Of a stretch of DNA of 64,000 bases, positions 9,840 to 18,449 are shown piece by piece. The notes below the pieces were generated by a model. It was not told where the DNA came from and searched no databases. It saw only the letters and a list, made by a program, of their open reading frames with translations. The DNA lies in assembly GCF_028682635.1 (NCBI RefSeq), contig NZ_JANHLK010000019.1:1-64000 (forward strand). The letters are read 5' to 3'. A program made the position numbers and the translations under genes. Source of the DNA: Pseudomonas putida (lineage in GTDB: Bacteria; Pseudomonadota; Gammaproteobacteria; Pseudomonadales; Pseudomonadaceae). How positions within the stretch are numbered: position 1 is the stretch's first letter; each line of letters opens with the position of its first letter.

Positions 9840-10578
9840 GGCTTCTACGCTCTATCTTGTAGGTAATATTCATGTGCGCGACAGCTAGATAACGATGGAA
9901 CGGTGATTTCTGAAACCTAAGATACGCCCGAAGCAGAAGAATTTTTTTCTCATTTTTGTTGATTTTCATCGATAAAAGGTCATTTTAACCAAAAACAATC
10001 AACAAAAAGGTGAATTTATCCTCCTACCTTCACATCATTCAGCTCGAAAAACGAGAGAGGCTTACTTGGGTTTTGGTATGGCGTTCAGAGTTTTGCTGAT
10101 CAGCAGTAAGCCGAGGATCAAAGTGACAAATTTTTAAGCCGGGTAACAACCACCCTCTAAATTCGTCAAATAGAGCCATCTCAACATTCGAACTCTCGGT
10201 AAATAATGAAATTTTTTTTCTTGCGACGAGAGGATGTTGTATGAGATTTGAAACCCACCAATGTTATGCAACTCGCCTGATGTACATATGCAGAAATGAG
10301 TGAACTGCAAGGCTCTCCGCGGGAGTTAAAGCTTGGCGATTGATTAACAAGCCAAGTCGATTTATATGAACACTGCATGAGCGCAAGCGGCCTTGTGAAG
10401 GTGATAAAATTAGTTCATCAGAGGGTCGATACAGACAATATTTGGCCGTAAATATTGGCGCCGCGTTTAAGCGGTATGTTGCTGAACTAAAATACTTTTC
10501 GGCATCTAAGCCAACAACACCTTAACTTATAATTTAATATACTTATATGAAACGCCCTGCGCACTAGATGTACCCAGT
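9840..10578. other. Gene-free interval upstream of bkdA1
   Basis: These 740 bases hold the bkd leader and control block A near bkdA1, followed by AT-rich DNA down to the end of the MBL-fold gene. The 65-codon frame at 10181-10378 has no plausible ribosome site or domain, and I do not call it. No terminator for the MBL gene was found. In other pseudomonads bkdR would lie on this side of bkdA1; no piece of it is recognisable. Confidence 0.7.
9906..10025 (-). promoter_or_regulatory. bkd operon control block A (near-copy of block B at 15052-15171)
   Basis: About 120 bases of AT-rich DNA, 70-190 bases upstream of bkdA1, align almost gaplessly with the block upstream of the SDR operon. Shared landmarks include AAACCTAAGATACG, CAGAAGAAT, GTTGATTTT, AAAAGGTCA, AACCAAAAA, ATCAACAAA and GTGAATT. 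An inverted repeat TGTTGATT (9957-9964)/AATCAACA (9997-10004) encloses a smaller dyad, GGTCATTTTAACC (9978-9990). The dyad architecture suggests a wrapped Lrp/BkdR-type operator; which regulator binds is not known. Confidence 0.65.
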
Positions 10579-11442
10579 CTATGTCTCCTGGCTGCTTAAC
10601 AGCATAGAATACTCGTACGGTTTGTAACGCGATTGGCGGTCGCGCGATACCTTTACCACGGCATGCTTTGGATCACGCACCATGAATAGACGACCGCGGG
10701 TTTGCACCATATGGTCAAGTATCCACTCCTTCTCACCGATAATGCCTTCAGCATCGCGATCCAGTCCGCTGGTAACTGGAAGATCCAGCCAATGAATAGC
10801 GGGGATCAAGTCGCCCGCGAAAAATAACGGCCCCCCCGGCAAGCTGATTTCCGGTAACAATTGACCCGGGGTGTAACCGTCGCTGACATGCAGATACCAG
10901 CCTTTGCCAAGTTCGCTACAATGACCTCCCTCTATCAGTTGCAAGCGCCCGCTGCATTCCAGTTGGCTAAGAATCCAAGATACAAACCGTCCCCGATCAT
11001 GGGGATGGGGACGTTGTGCACGACGCCAATGCCGCTCACCCGTGAAGTATCGTGCCCGGGGGAAAAGCAAGCGCAGTGTTGCTCCCTCACTAAATGCTTG
11101 GGATTGTGCTGGGGAGGGCCAAGCATGCAAATGAGTAAGTAAAACAAGATTAATGTCGTTCTCGCTCAATCCAAACCTAGCCAGCCCGTCGAGGAGTCCA
11201 ATGACCTGACTCTGACAGCGGCAGGATCTTGGCTGCGGAGCCAATAGAGATTCGCTGCCGGCCAAGACCAGAATGTTGCGGCCGTTCTCTTGGACCAATA
11301 ACGCCCGCGAGACCAGTTCCACCTGATTGTCGTGATCGGGCCGAAACCACTGCCCCCAGATCTCTCGAGGTGTACTGCCGAACAATACGCCGGCATCAAG
11401 TTTCCGTGGTGCACCATTGATGCTGGACAATCTTCGAAACAC
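10579..11442 (-). CDS. Metallo-beta-lactamase-fold protein with degenerate metal-binding motif
   Basis: The protein has the layout of the YtnP/lactonase-like MBL family: LFGSTPREIWGQ near the N-terminus, VLLTHLHAWPS in the centre and LFFAGDLIPAIHW later. The hallmark HxHxDH reads H-L-H-A-W-P, so the Asp and last His are missing. The usual His near the C-terminus is also replaced (MVRDPKHAV). I chose the GTG at 11442 because GGGGAG lies 7 bases upstream; the open frame starts 10 codons earlier at a TTG. It is the last gene of the acyl-CoA operon, 55 bases after the dehydrogenase. It may be non-hydrolytic; its role is unknown. Confidence 0.7.
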   Translation of the reverse strand: MFRRLSSINGAPRKLDAGVLFGSTPREIWGQWFRPDHDNQVELVSRALLVQENGRNILVLAGSESLLAPQPRSCRCQSQVIGLLDGLARFGLSENDINLVLLTHLHAWPSPAQSQAFSEGATLRLLFPRARYFTGERHWRRAQRPHPHDRGRFVSWILSQLECSGRLQLIEGGHCSELGKGWYLHVSDGYTPGQLLPEISLPGGPLFFAGDLIPAIHWLDLPVTSGLDRDAEGIIGEKEWILDHMVQTRGRLFMVRDPKHAVVKVSRDRQSRYKPYEYSMLLSSQET

Positions 11443-11497
11443 AGTCCTACTCCCCGCACTCTTTAGACTCAATACCTGAACTTCTACAAACTAGGAG

Positions 11498-12625
11498 TCA
11501 AAGACTGCGCGAAATGACCATGCGTTGAATATCGCTAGTGCCTTCGTAGATCTGGCAGACCCGCACGTCGCGGTAGATCCGCTCCAGCGGGAAGTCGTTC
11601 AAGTAACCGTAGCCACCCAGGGTTTGCAGCGCCGACGAACATACTTTCTCAGCCATTTCCGATGCGAACAGCTTGGCCATCGACGCTTCCACCAACGCCG
11701 GTTTTCCACTGTCTCTCAACGCCGCTGCGTAATGCACCATCTGCCGTGCCACGGCGATCTGGGTCGCCATGTCCGCCAGACGGAATGCCACGGCCTGGTG
11801 CTCGATGATCGGCTTGCCGAAGCTCTCGCGCTCACGAGCATAGTCGCGGGCCGCTTCGAATGCGGCGCGGGCCATGCCCACCGATTGCGAGGCAATGCCG
11901 ACACGCCCGCCTTCGAGGTTGGCCAAGGCGATCCGGTAGCCTTCGCCTTCTTCACCCAGGCGGTTGGCCACTGGCACTTTGACGTCTTCGAAGAGAATCT
12001 GGCAGGTGTCCGAGGCGTGCTGGCCGAGCTTGTCCTCGACCCGGGCGACTTTATAGCCCGGCGAATCGGTGGGTACGATGAACGCCGTGATGCCGCGCTT
12101 GCCGGCAGCCGGGTCGGTCACGGCGAACACGATCACCACCCCGCCGTTCTGCCCGGAGGTGATGAACTGTTTGCAGCCGTTGAGCACGTAGTGATCGCCT
12201 TCCAGGCGCGCACGGGTTTTCAGGCCGCTGGCGTCGGAGCCAGCCTGCGGTTCGGTCAGGGCAAAAGCACCGAGCATCGCGCCGCTGGCCAGGGGTTTGA
12301 GGAAGCGCTCCTTCTGATCGTCGTTGCCGTAATTGAGGATCGGCACGCAACCCACCGAGTTGTGCACGCTCATGATGGTCGAGCAGGCACCGTCACCCGC
12401 GGCGATTTCTTCCAGGGCCATGGCGTAGGCCAGGTAACCGGTATCGCAACCGCCCCACTGCTCGGGTACCAGCATGCCGAAGAAGCCCAGCTCGCCCATC
12501 TCGGCGATGGCTTCCTTGGGGAAACGGTGTTCACGGTCCCACTCGGCGGCGAACGGTTTCAGCCGTTCCTCGGCGAATTGCCGGGCCATGTCGCGGATTT
12601 GTTGTTGGTCGTCATTGGGGATCAT
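11498..12625 (-). CDS. Acyl-CoA dehydrogenase, probably short/branched-chain (2-methylacyl-CoA)
   Basis: This FAD enzyme introduces the 2,3 double bond into an acyl-CoA and passes electrons to ETF. The 375 aa show the N-terminal helical domain, the flavin motif FALTEPQAGSDASG (about residues 120-133) and the C-terminal catalytic base Glu in QIYEGTSDIQR. The ATG at 12625 has AGGA at the right distance; the frame extends two codons upstream to a TTG. Its place between MBL and thiolase genes, next to bkd, points to 2-methylbutyryl- or isobutyryl-CoA. Substrate choice is inferred from context. Confidence 0.9.
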   Translation of the reverse strand: MIPNDDQQQIRDMARQFAEERLKPFAAEWDREHRFPKEAIAEMGELGFFGMLVPEQWGGCDTGYLAYAMALEEIAAGDGACSTIMSVHNSVGCVPILNYGNDDQKERFLKPLASGAMLGAFALTEPQAGSDASGLKTRARLEGDHYVLNGCKQFITSGQNGGVVIVFAVTDPAAGKRGITAFIVPTDSPGYKVARVEDKLGQHASDTCQILFEDVKVPVANRLGEEGEGYRIALANLEGGRVGIASQSVGMARAAFEAARDYARERESFGKPIIEHQAVAFRLADMATQIAVARQMVHYAAALRDSGKPALVEASMAKLFASEMAEKVCSSALQTLGGYGYLNDFPLERIYRDVRVCQIYEGTSDIQRMVISRSL

Positions 12626-12717
12626 GGTCAATCCTAAAAAATCAAGCCTTCGTACAAAATACCTTGCTGGAGCACTGAACCTCTGGGAGCGAGCCTGCTA
12701 CAGGGATGTGGTAAGCC

Positions 12718-13911
12718 TTAGTAGAGACATTCTACGGCCATGGCCGTAGCCTCACCGCCGCCGATGCAGATCGCTGCAACGCCGCGCTTCAGGCCTTTCT
12801 GGCGCAACGCCGAGAGCAAAGTCACCAGAATCCGCGCGCCAGATGCACCGATCGGGTGGCCGAGGGCGCAGGCGCCGCCGTGCACGTTGAGTTTTTCGTG
12901 AGGGATTTCCAGCTTGGTCATGGTCACCAGGCTGACCACGGCGAACGCTTCGTTGACTTCCACCAGATCGACGTCGTTCAGCGACCAGCCGGTTTTCTTC
13001 ATCAGCCTCTCGATCGCGCCCACCGGTGCCACCGGGAACAGGCTCGGGGTATCGGCGAATGCCGCATGACCATGGATCACCGCCAGCGGCTTGAGGCCAC
13101 GCTTGTCGGCTTCGGAACGGCGCATCAGCACCAGTGCCGCCGCGCCGTCGGAGATGGAGCTGGAGTTGGCTGCCGTCACGGTACCGCCATCGCGAAACGC
13201 AGGTTTCAGCGAGGCAATCTTTTCCAGCCGGGCTTTCGGTGGCTGCTCGTCGCTGCTGATCGTCACTTGTTCCTTGCCGACGGTGACGGTCAACGGCACG
13301 ATCTCGTCCTTGAAGCTGCCGTCCTTGATGGCCTGCTGGGCGCGGGTGGTCGAAGCCACCGCAAACGCATCCTGGGCCTCACGGCTGAAGCCATGGGTCT
13401 CGGCGCAGTCTTCGGCGAAGGTGCCCATCAGGCGCCCCTTGTCGTAGGCGTCTTCTAGGCCGTCGAGGAACATCGAATCCAGCACCCGGCCATGCCCCAT
13501 GCGGTAACCGCTGCGGGCGCGGTCCAGCAGGTACGGCGCGTTGGACATGCTCTCCATGCCACCGGCGACGACCACCTCGGCGCTGCCGGCCAGCAGCATG
13601 TCGTGGGCCAGGATGGCCGCTTCCATGCCCGAACCGCACATCTTGTTGAGGGTGGTGCAACGGGTCGATTTATCCAGCCCGGCGCCCAGCGCCGCCTGAC
13701 GCGCCGGGGCCTGGCCCTGGCCGGCAGGCAGTACACAGCCGAACAACACTTCGTCGACGGCATCGCTGGCAACGCCGGCACGTTCAACCGCGGCCTTGAT
13801 CGCGGCGGCGCCGAGTTGCGGCGCGGTGAGGCTTTTCAGTTCGCCCTGGAAACCGCCCATCGGGGTGCGGACGGCGCTGACGATAACAATCGGATCGTTG
13901 GTTATGGTCAT
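12718..13911 (-). CDS. Acetyl-CoA C-acyltransferase (thiolase), probably 2-methylacetoacetyl-CoA thiolase
   Basis: This thiolase-family enzyme (397 aa) cleaves 3-oxoacyl-CoA with CoA. The nucleophilic Cys is in LNKMCGSGMEAA (about residue 90), the catalytic His is in GHPIGASGARI and the second Cys is in CIGGGEATAM. It is flanked by the SDR (12 bases upstream) and the acyl-CoA dehydrogenase, the order found in Pseudomonas isoleucine degradation clusters. There it releases acetyl-CoA and propionyl-CoA. A general beta-ketothiolase role is possible. Confidence 0.9.
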   Translation of the reverse strand: MTITNDPIVIVSAVRTPMGGFQGELKSLTAPQLGAAAIKAAVERAGVASDAVDEVLFGCVLPAGQGQAPARQAALGAGLDKSTRCTTLNKMCGSGMEAAILAHDMLLAGSAEVVVAGGMESMSNAPYLLDRARSGYRMGHGRVLDSMFLDGLEDAYDKGRLMGTFAEDCAETHGFSREAQDAFAVASTTRAQQAIKDGSFKDEIVPLTVTVGKEQVTISSDEQPPKARLEKIASLKPAFRDGGTVTAANSSSISDGAAALVLMRRSEADKRGLKPLAVIHGHAAFADTPSLFPVAPVGAIERLMKKTGWSLNDVDLVEVNEAFAVVSLVTMTKLEIPHEKLNVHGGACALGHPIGASGARILVTLLSALRQKGLKRGVAAICIGGGEATAMAVECLY

Positions 13912-13923
13912 GACAAATCCTCC

Positions 13924-14685
13924 TTATTTGGCCGCCATGCGCAAGGCGCCGTCGAGACGGATCACCTCACCATTGAGCATGCTGTTTTCAATGATATGCC
14001 GGACCAAGGACGCGTACTCGGCGGGTTTGCCCAGGCGTGGCGGGAACGGCACACCGGCGGCCAGGGAGTCGCGTACTTCCTGGGTCATGCCGGCCATCAT
14101 CGGCGTTTCGAAAATGCCCGGGGCGATGGTCATTACGCGGATGCCGAAGCGCGCCAGTTCACGGGCCGCAGGCAGGGTCAGGCTGACGATGGCACCCTTG
14201 GAGGCCGCGTAGGCCGCCTGGCCAATCTGGCCGTCATAGGCCGCCGCCGAGGCGGTGTTGATGATCACGCCGCGCTCGCCATCAGCGTCCGCTTCGGTCT
14301 CGGCAATCGCCGCCGAGGCTAGGCGCAGCATGTTGAAGCTGCCGATCAGATTGACGTTGATCACCTGGCTGAAGCTCGTAAGTGCGTGCGGACCGTTCTT
14401 GCCGAGGATCTTCTCGCCACGCACGATACCGGCGCAGTTGACCAGGCCATTGAGTCCGCCAAAGGCTTTGACCGTGGCCTGCACTGCCGCGTCGGCCGCG
14501 GCTTCGTCGCTGATGTCCGCCACCACGCTTAGCGCGCCCAGTCGCTGGGCCTGCGCCGCGACGGCTTCGGCGTTCATGTCCACCAGCATCACCTTGGCGC
14601 CGGCCGCGACCAGCATTTCAGCGGTGGCAGCACCGAGGCCGGAAGCGCCACCGGTGACGAGAAAAACCTTGTTGTAAATCTGCAT
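13924..14685 (-). CDS. Short-chain dehydrogenase, 3-hydroxyacyl-CoA dehydrogenase type 2 (HSD10-like)
   Basis: This 253-aa NAD-dependent Rossmann enzyme has the glycine motif TGGASGLGAAT (residues 11-21), Asp in VMLVDMN for NAD preference and the catalytic Ser-Tyr-Lys set (NTASAAAYDG and YAASKGA). It resembles HSD10-type 3-hydroxy-2-methylbutyryl-CoA dehydrogenases, which oxidise the isoleucine-derived hydroxyacyl-CoA. It is the first gene of the four-gene operon. Its leader is long (about 370 bases to control block B). Confidence 0.88.
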   Translation of the reverse strand: MQIYNKVFLVTGGASGLGAATAEMLVAAGAKVMLVDMNAEAVAAQAQRLGALSVVADISDEAAADAAVQATVKAFGGLNGLVNCAGIVRGEKILGKNGPHALTSFSQVINVNLIGSFNMLRLASAAIAETEADADGERGVIINTASAAAYDGQIGQAAYAASKGAIVSLTLPAARELARFGIRVMTIAPGIFETPMMAGMTQEVRDSLAAGVPFPPRLGKPAEYASLVRHIIENSMLNGEVIRLDGALRMAAK

Positions 14686-16666
14686 TAGATATTTGTCCTT
14701 GGATTTAAACTAATACTTTTAATCTGCGCCAGCTCGCTACCGCTGGCCGGCATTCTGGAGTTAATGCCAGCGCGTTGATCGCACTGGTCAATCGATTTCT
14801 TGACGGTTCAGCGCAACAACCCTTGTTTGGGACGTGCGTTGGAGCCCGTCTAAAACGCAGTGGCGAACCAACCATCCAGGCATCCAATTGCATGTGGGTG
14901 ATATGCCGTCACCCATAAAGGGAAGGCCACCGATACCGACATAGTGTTGAAATATCCACGGGAATGGATGCGCCGCATAACGCCATTGGAGATCTGACGT
15001 CCGCGGTAAGTGTTCCTCGCGATACCCGGTAGGTCGAATGTTCGAATCGTTTTCCTAAACCTAAGATACGCTCGCACCAGAAGAATATTTTTCCCTATTT
15101 AGTTGATTTTTTCAGCACAAAAGGTCAAATAAACCAAAAATCATCAACAAATAAGTGAATTATTCCTCCGTCATCCATTGACTAATCAGTACCCTAAAAT
15201 GCGTGATAGCCGACGCCGACGCCGACGCCGACCACGCCCAGTCGAGTCATGTCGTGGATGCGACGCGGCTGACACCCTCACTCCGTCATCACAACTCATC
15301 CCGACTGCTCCAGCGCCTGTCGCAGCGCCGCCTACAGGTAGCTAGTTGGATACAGAGGAAAATCGACCTCACCAGACGTCATGACTCAGGCAATGCGACT
15401 GTAATGTTTCAGGGGCTGCTCAAGCGTAACGTCCTAACCGAGGGTAAGAATCTAGCTACAACCTGGTTCAACCAGCAGATGAGCATAAGAGCGTGGAAAT
15501 CGATGCTGGTGATCCGTACTAATAAGGTATTAGTCGTGAATTTCACCTATCTGAGGTAATGATCAACAGGCGCGAGTGCCTCTCCTTACCGGTGACGAGT
15601 GACAGTGACGGGGGCTCTGACGCGTTCGCAGCGTCGAGACTACGCCTAGGGAAAACTTGCAAGCAGAATGCGACAGCCCCCTGAGGCCTCGGCGAAGAGA
15701 AACGCACAACGCTGCACAGTGATGACGCACATAAAGCGGAGAGCACGATGTTGTTGCGGCGGACAATACGATCAAGCAGAAAACCGCTGACCACGGAGCT
15801 TTACCAGAATGCGAAGATGGTGATCGCCGAATAGCCGCTAGAGTTCAGCAATTACAGGTTGCTCTCACTATGGAGGTACATCGGCAACTCATCACCACGG
15901 GGAAACCACAGTGCACCCGGACGCAGCAGATTACCGAAGGGCGTCACTAGGACTAGCTCAAGGCAGGATCCCGGATAGAAACTGATAATATTTGACGGTT
16001 GGCTTTGCATTCACCGCTACTTCCCCGTGTTTGACCTAACAATCGAGCGTAGCAGCTCCACCACAACGCGATTCGAACAGGGACTCGGGCTTCCGCCCGC
16101 CACCATAAGACGCCGAAACTGGTGGCTGTACTAACGACCCATTCTGTCCACATCTGCTCGGTCATCCCACCAACGACCAGTCGCGAATTCCATGCTTGGC
16201 ATACATCAATCCAAAATCTGACGCTCCGTCACGCTCGGGTGCGCGCTTTAGGGCAGACCTGAAGTACCCAAGGGCTATTTAGGCTTTCTCCGCATGAGGC
16301 CCAAAAATTTGACTTGGTCGAAAAGCGGACCTCTACGGTCTTCAAATCATGACTTTTCCCCCAATGCTCTGTTTCAGCGCTATTAGTACGCATAAAAAGG
16401 CAAACCTCTCCCGCACCCAACAACCCCTTACGCACCAGTCACAAACTCGACAACGCGAACAATGTCACAGGCTGCGCGATGTTTCTCGCCAGCCTAGGAC
16501 AATGAAATTTGACATAATAAAACTGACGCTTGATCGGAACGGTTGTTAAACTTTGGTCCTCGCTTCCATACGGTTCAAGACCATTTCAGGACCTTTAATA
16601 TTAGCCTGCCCCGTTGAATTATGCGCTACTGATACATCGTCCTGCCTTTATTCGGCTCCATGCTTT
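14686..16666. other. Long gene-free interval with control block B and decayed DNA
   Basis: Nearly 2 kb carry no convincing gene. The first 500 bases are the leader and control block B of the SDR operon. A four-fold tandem GCCGAC repeat is at 15209-15232. On the minus strand around 15720-15840, short stretches read like a broken membrane-transporter fragment (SSVVSGFLLDR, VLSALCASS) interrupted by a stop; this is weak. The rest looks like eroded sequence without start-site signals. Confidence 0.55.
15052..15171 (-). promoter_or_regulatory. Control block B upstream of the acyl-CoA operon (near-copy of block A)
   Basis: This block repeats the bkd control sequence with scattered substitutions. 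GTTGATT (15102-15108) and ATCAACA (15143-15149) flank GGTCAAATAAACC (15123-15135), in the same order and nearly the same spacing as in block A. It sits about 370 bases before the SDR start. The intervening leader has no gene. Conservation of the dyads while the filler bases vary indicates a shared operator and so joint control of both catabolic operons. Confidence 0.65.
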
Positions 16667-17134
16667 TTAATCCAGCGGTAACACAAATGAATTCTTGACG
16701 TGACTCATCACCACGCTGGAATTTATTTCTCGCACCCCTGGTAATTGGGACAATTTTTTATAAAAGATATCCTCATAGCCTTTAATGTCTTTTGCCGCGA
16801 TTTTTAACAATACATCAATGCTGCCTAGCAAAATGTAACATTCAAGAACTTCTGGCATGCTCCTGACTTGTTCTTGAAACGCAACAGTTGCTTGTACGTC
16901 ATGCGCAACCAACTTAACCGTGGCGTAAATGACGACTGTCAGACCTAATGCTTCAGGTGAAACGCGCCAGACTTGCCGCTCGAGAACACCAGACTCCTTG
17001 AGGCGCTTAACTCTTCGCCAGCACGGCGGAGCGGTCATACCAATGCGCTCAGCCAGATCCGCTATAGACAGAGACCCGTCCTCCTGAAGTATGCGAATGA
17101 TGCTTTTGTCTATAGCATCCAAGGTTATGTTCAT
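16667..17134 (-). CDS. Lrp/AsnC family transcriptional regulator
   Basis: This 155-aa protein has an N-terminal winged-helix domain (about residues 3-60, helix-turn-helix SIADLAERIGMTAPPCWRRV) and a C-terminal RAM ligand-binding domain (about 70-145, with VLECYILLGSIDVLLKI). Lrp-type regulators usually respond to amino acids and control adjacent genes. It is not the classical BkdR by sequence, which has a different HTH. It is divergent from the NTF2-like gene with about 130 bases between them. The ATG at 17134 is preferred over the TTG two codons upstream. Confidence 0.88.
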   Translation of the reverse strand: MNITLDAIDKSIIRILQEDGSLSIADLAERIGMTAPPCWRRVKRLKESGVLERQVWRVSPEALGLTVVIYATVKLVAHDVQATVAFQEQVRSMPEVLECYILLGSIDVLLKIAAKDIKGYEDIFYKKLSQLPGVREINSSVVMSHVKNSFVLPLD

Positions 17135-17231
17135 ACCCAAATCTCACAAAACTACATTAATACATAACCCACATATATCATTTTCTGCATAACATATCAA
17201 ATGAAAATACCTACAATTGATAAGATAATAC

Positions 17232-17256
17232 CTCAACCAAATAACTTTTAGTTGAG
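17232..17256. promoter_or_regulatory. Inverted repeat in the Lrp/NTF2 divergent promoter region
   Basis: CTCAAC (17232-17237) and GTTGAG (17251-17256) form a dyad with a 13-base spacer, directly upstream of the NTF2-like start codon. Lrp-family operators often look like this. Autoregulation together with control of the divergent gene is a reasonable inference. Confidence 0.4.
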
Positions 17257-17263
17257 CAACCCC

Positions 17264-17629
17264 ATGAACAAGCAATTTCTCATCGCTGGTTACTACCCAA
17301 AGATCGACAACCAACAAATATCCGAAATATTGGAGATGTTTTCTCTTGATGCTATCTATGAACGCGCAGATATCACTTACAGAGGGATAGATGAAATAAG
17401 CGACTTCTTTATTAACAAACGCCAAATTAGAGGCGAGCACATTCTAGACCGTGTAGTACTCTGCGAAGAGCACCGCATAGTTATCGTCACAGGGAATTTT
17501 GTTGGAACGGGCGCAGAGGGGGATTCGCGCAAAGTTGATTTTGTAGATATCTGGCAATTCAACGAATCAAATAAAGTCAACAAGCGAAAAACTTATCTAG
17601 CTCTGGGATATGAATATGTCGAGCGATAG
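17264..17629 (+). CDS. NTF2-like / SnoaL-type small protein
   Basis: This 121-aa protein looks like a cone-fold NTF2-like domain: an N-terminal helix with YYPKIDNQQISEILEMF, the strand-turn ADITYRGIDEISDFF, and the strands RIVIVTGNFVGTG and KVDFVDIWQF. Family members are isomerases, ligand binders or enzyme subunits, so no reaction can be assigned. The ATG at 17264 is used; an in-frame TTG is four codons upstream. It is AT-rich relative to the catabolic operons and divergent from the Lrp gene, which probably controls it. Confidence 0.7.
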   Translation: MNKQFLIAGYYPKIDNQQISEILEMFSLDAIYERADITYRGIDEISDFFINKRQIRGEHILDRVVLCEEHRIVIVTGNFVGTGAEGDSRKVDFVDIWQFNESNKVNKRKTYLALGYEYVER

Positions 17630-18002
17630 CATTAAGTGCTTTAATTAGATTTTGTTTTATAGGTTTCAAACTGTTTCCAGACACAATACGGTGCGGACAA
17701 CCGCGAGGAACTCTAAAGGCTAGACGGCTAGGCACGAGAACTCGTTGCTGGCCGCACTAGTCTGATGCACACCAGCGGCGGACTGTTTTGACTTCTCGGA
17801 TGTTCAGTGGGTTGCGATCCTTTCACGGGTAACCGAGCGTTGGTTTCCTGGAATTACCAGGTGATCATGCCCCTTACCGTAGACAAGATCGCCACTACCC
17901 AGCATTTCGCGCCGTCCTCATCATTGCCACCCTCGACGATGAAGAGGTGACCCGCCTCGTCCACGGCGTAAGCCCCGGGACGTTCGTGAATCATTGAGTA
18001 GT

Positions 18003-18246
18003 AGGCGGATTTTACATTCGTCGTCCTCTCACACTACCGTACGTACGGTTCCGTATACGGCCGTTCAGATTATGCGGTTAAGCCGTTTATTGTATGTAGT
18101 ATCGAGATCAAACCGAGTCGATCCCAAAGATTCATATGTGACGCTCCCGATTCCACCATAGGCCCTGCCCATTGGCCCCGCCGCTCCAGCTCGCGGTCGA
18201 GTTCGTTGAGCTGGATATTCGACAGCAACGGCGAGAGCGGGACTCC
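18003..18246 (-). pseudogene. Group II intron 3' remnant with fragment of its reverse transcriptase
   Basis: Reading the minus strand from 18246, the peptide GVPLSPLLSNIQLNELD followed by RELERRGQ matches the core of group II intron reverse transcriptase/maturases (normally GGPLSPLLSNI...). The next block (FxRYADD) is gone. About 100 bases later the RNA-domain signature appears: a GGAACCGTACGTACGG segment followed by GTGTGAGAGG, near the intron 3' end. The element is therefore internally deleted and dead. Confidence 0.6.
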
Positions 18247-18449
18247 TTAGCAAGCGAAAGCACAACAAAATGCTGCGCGAGGGCATATACCGGTGCGACA
18301 CCTGCCTTAAGCCCATCGTCTTCGAGCGAGAAGAAACTGCGATCGACGAAACATCAATGTCGTCCCCAAACTTTTTGTCAGCACCGCGGACGGCTGGACT
18401 GAATCCGATTGAGGTAGCCGTAGATATACATCTAATACCGCTGGATAGT

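Noticed and set aside
11525..12637. 370-codon open frame on the plus strand
   Set aside because: It lies exactly opposite the acyl-CoA dehydrogenase with no ribosome site or domain.
13492..14322. 276-codon plus-strand frame
   Set aside because: It is a shadow of the thiolase and SDR genes.
15209..15232. Four tandem GCCGAC units
   Set aside because: They are too short and without spacers for a CRISPR; probably a simple repeat.
15203..15559. 118-codon plus-strand frame in the decayed interval
   Set aside because: It starts in the GCCGAC repeat, has no ribosome site or recognisable domain, and its composition is random-like.
16066..16085. Possible tRNA T-loop (GATTCGAAC)
   Set aside because: The flanking bases do not form the 5-bp T stem and no acceptor, D or anticodon arms could be built around it.
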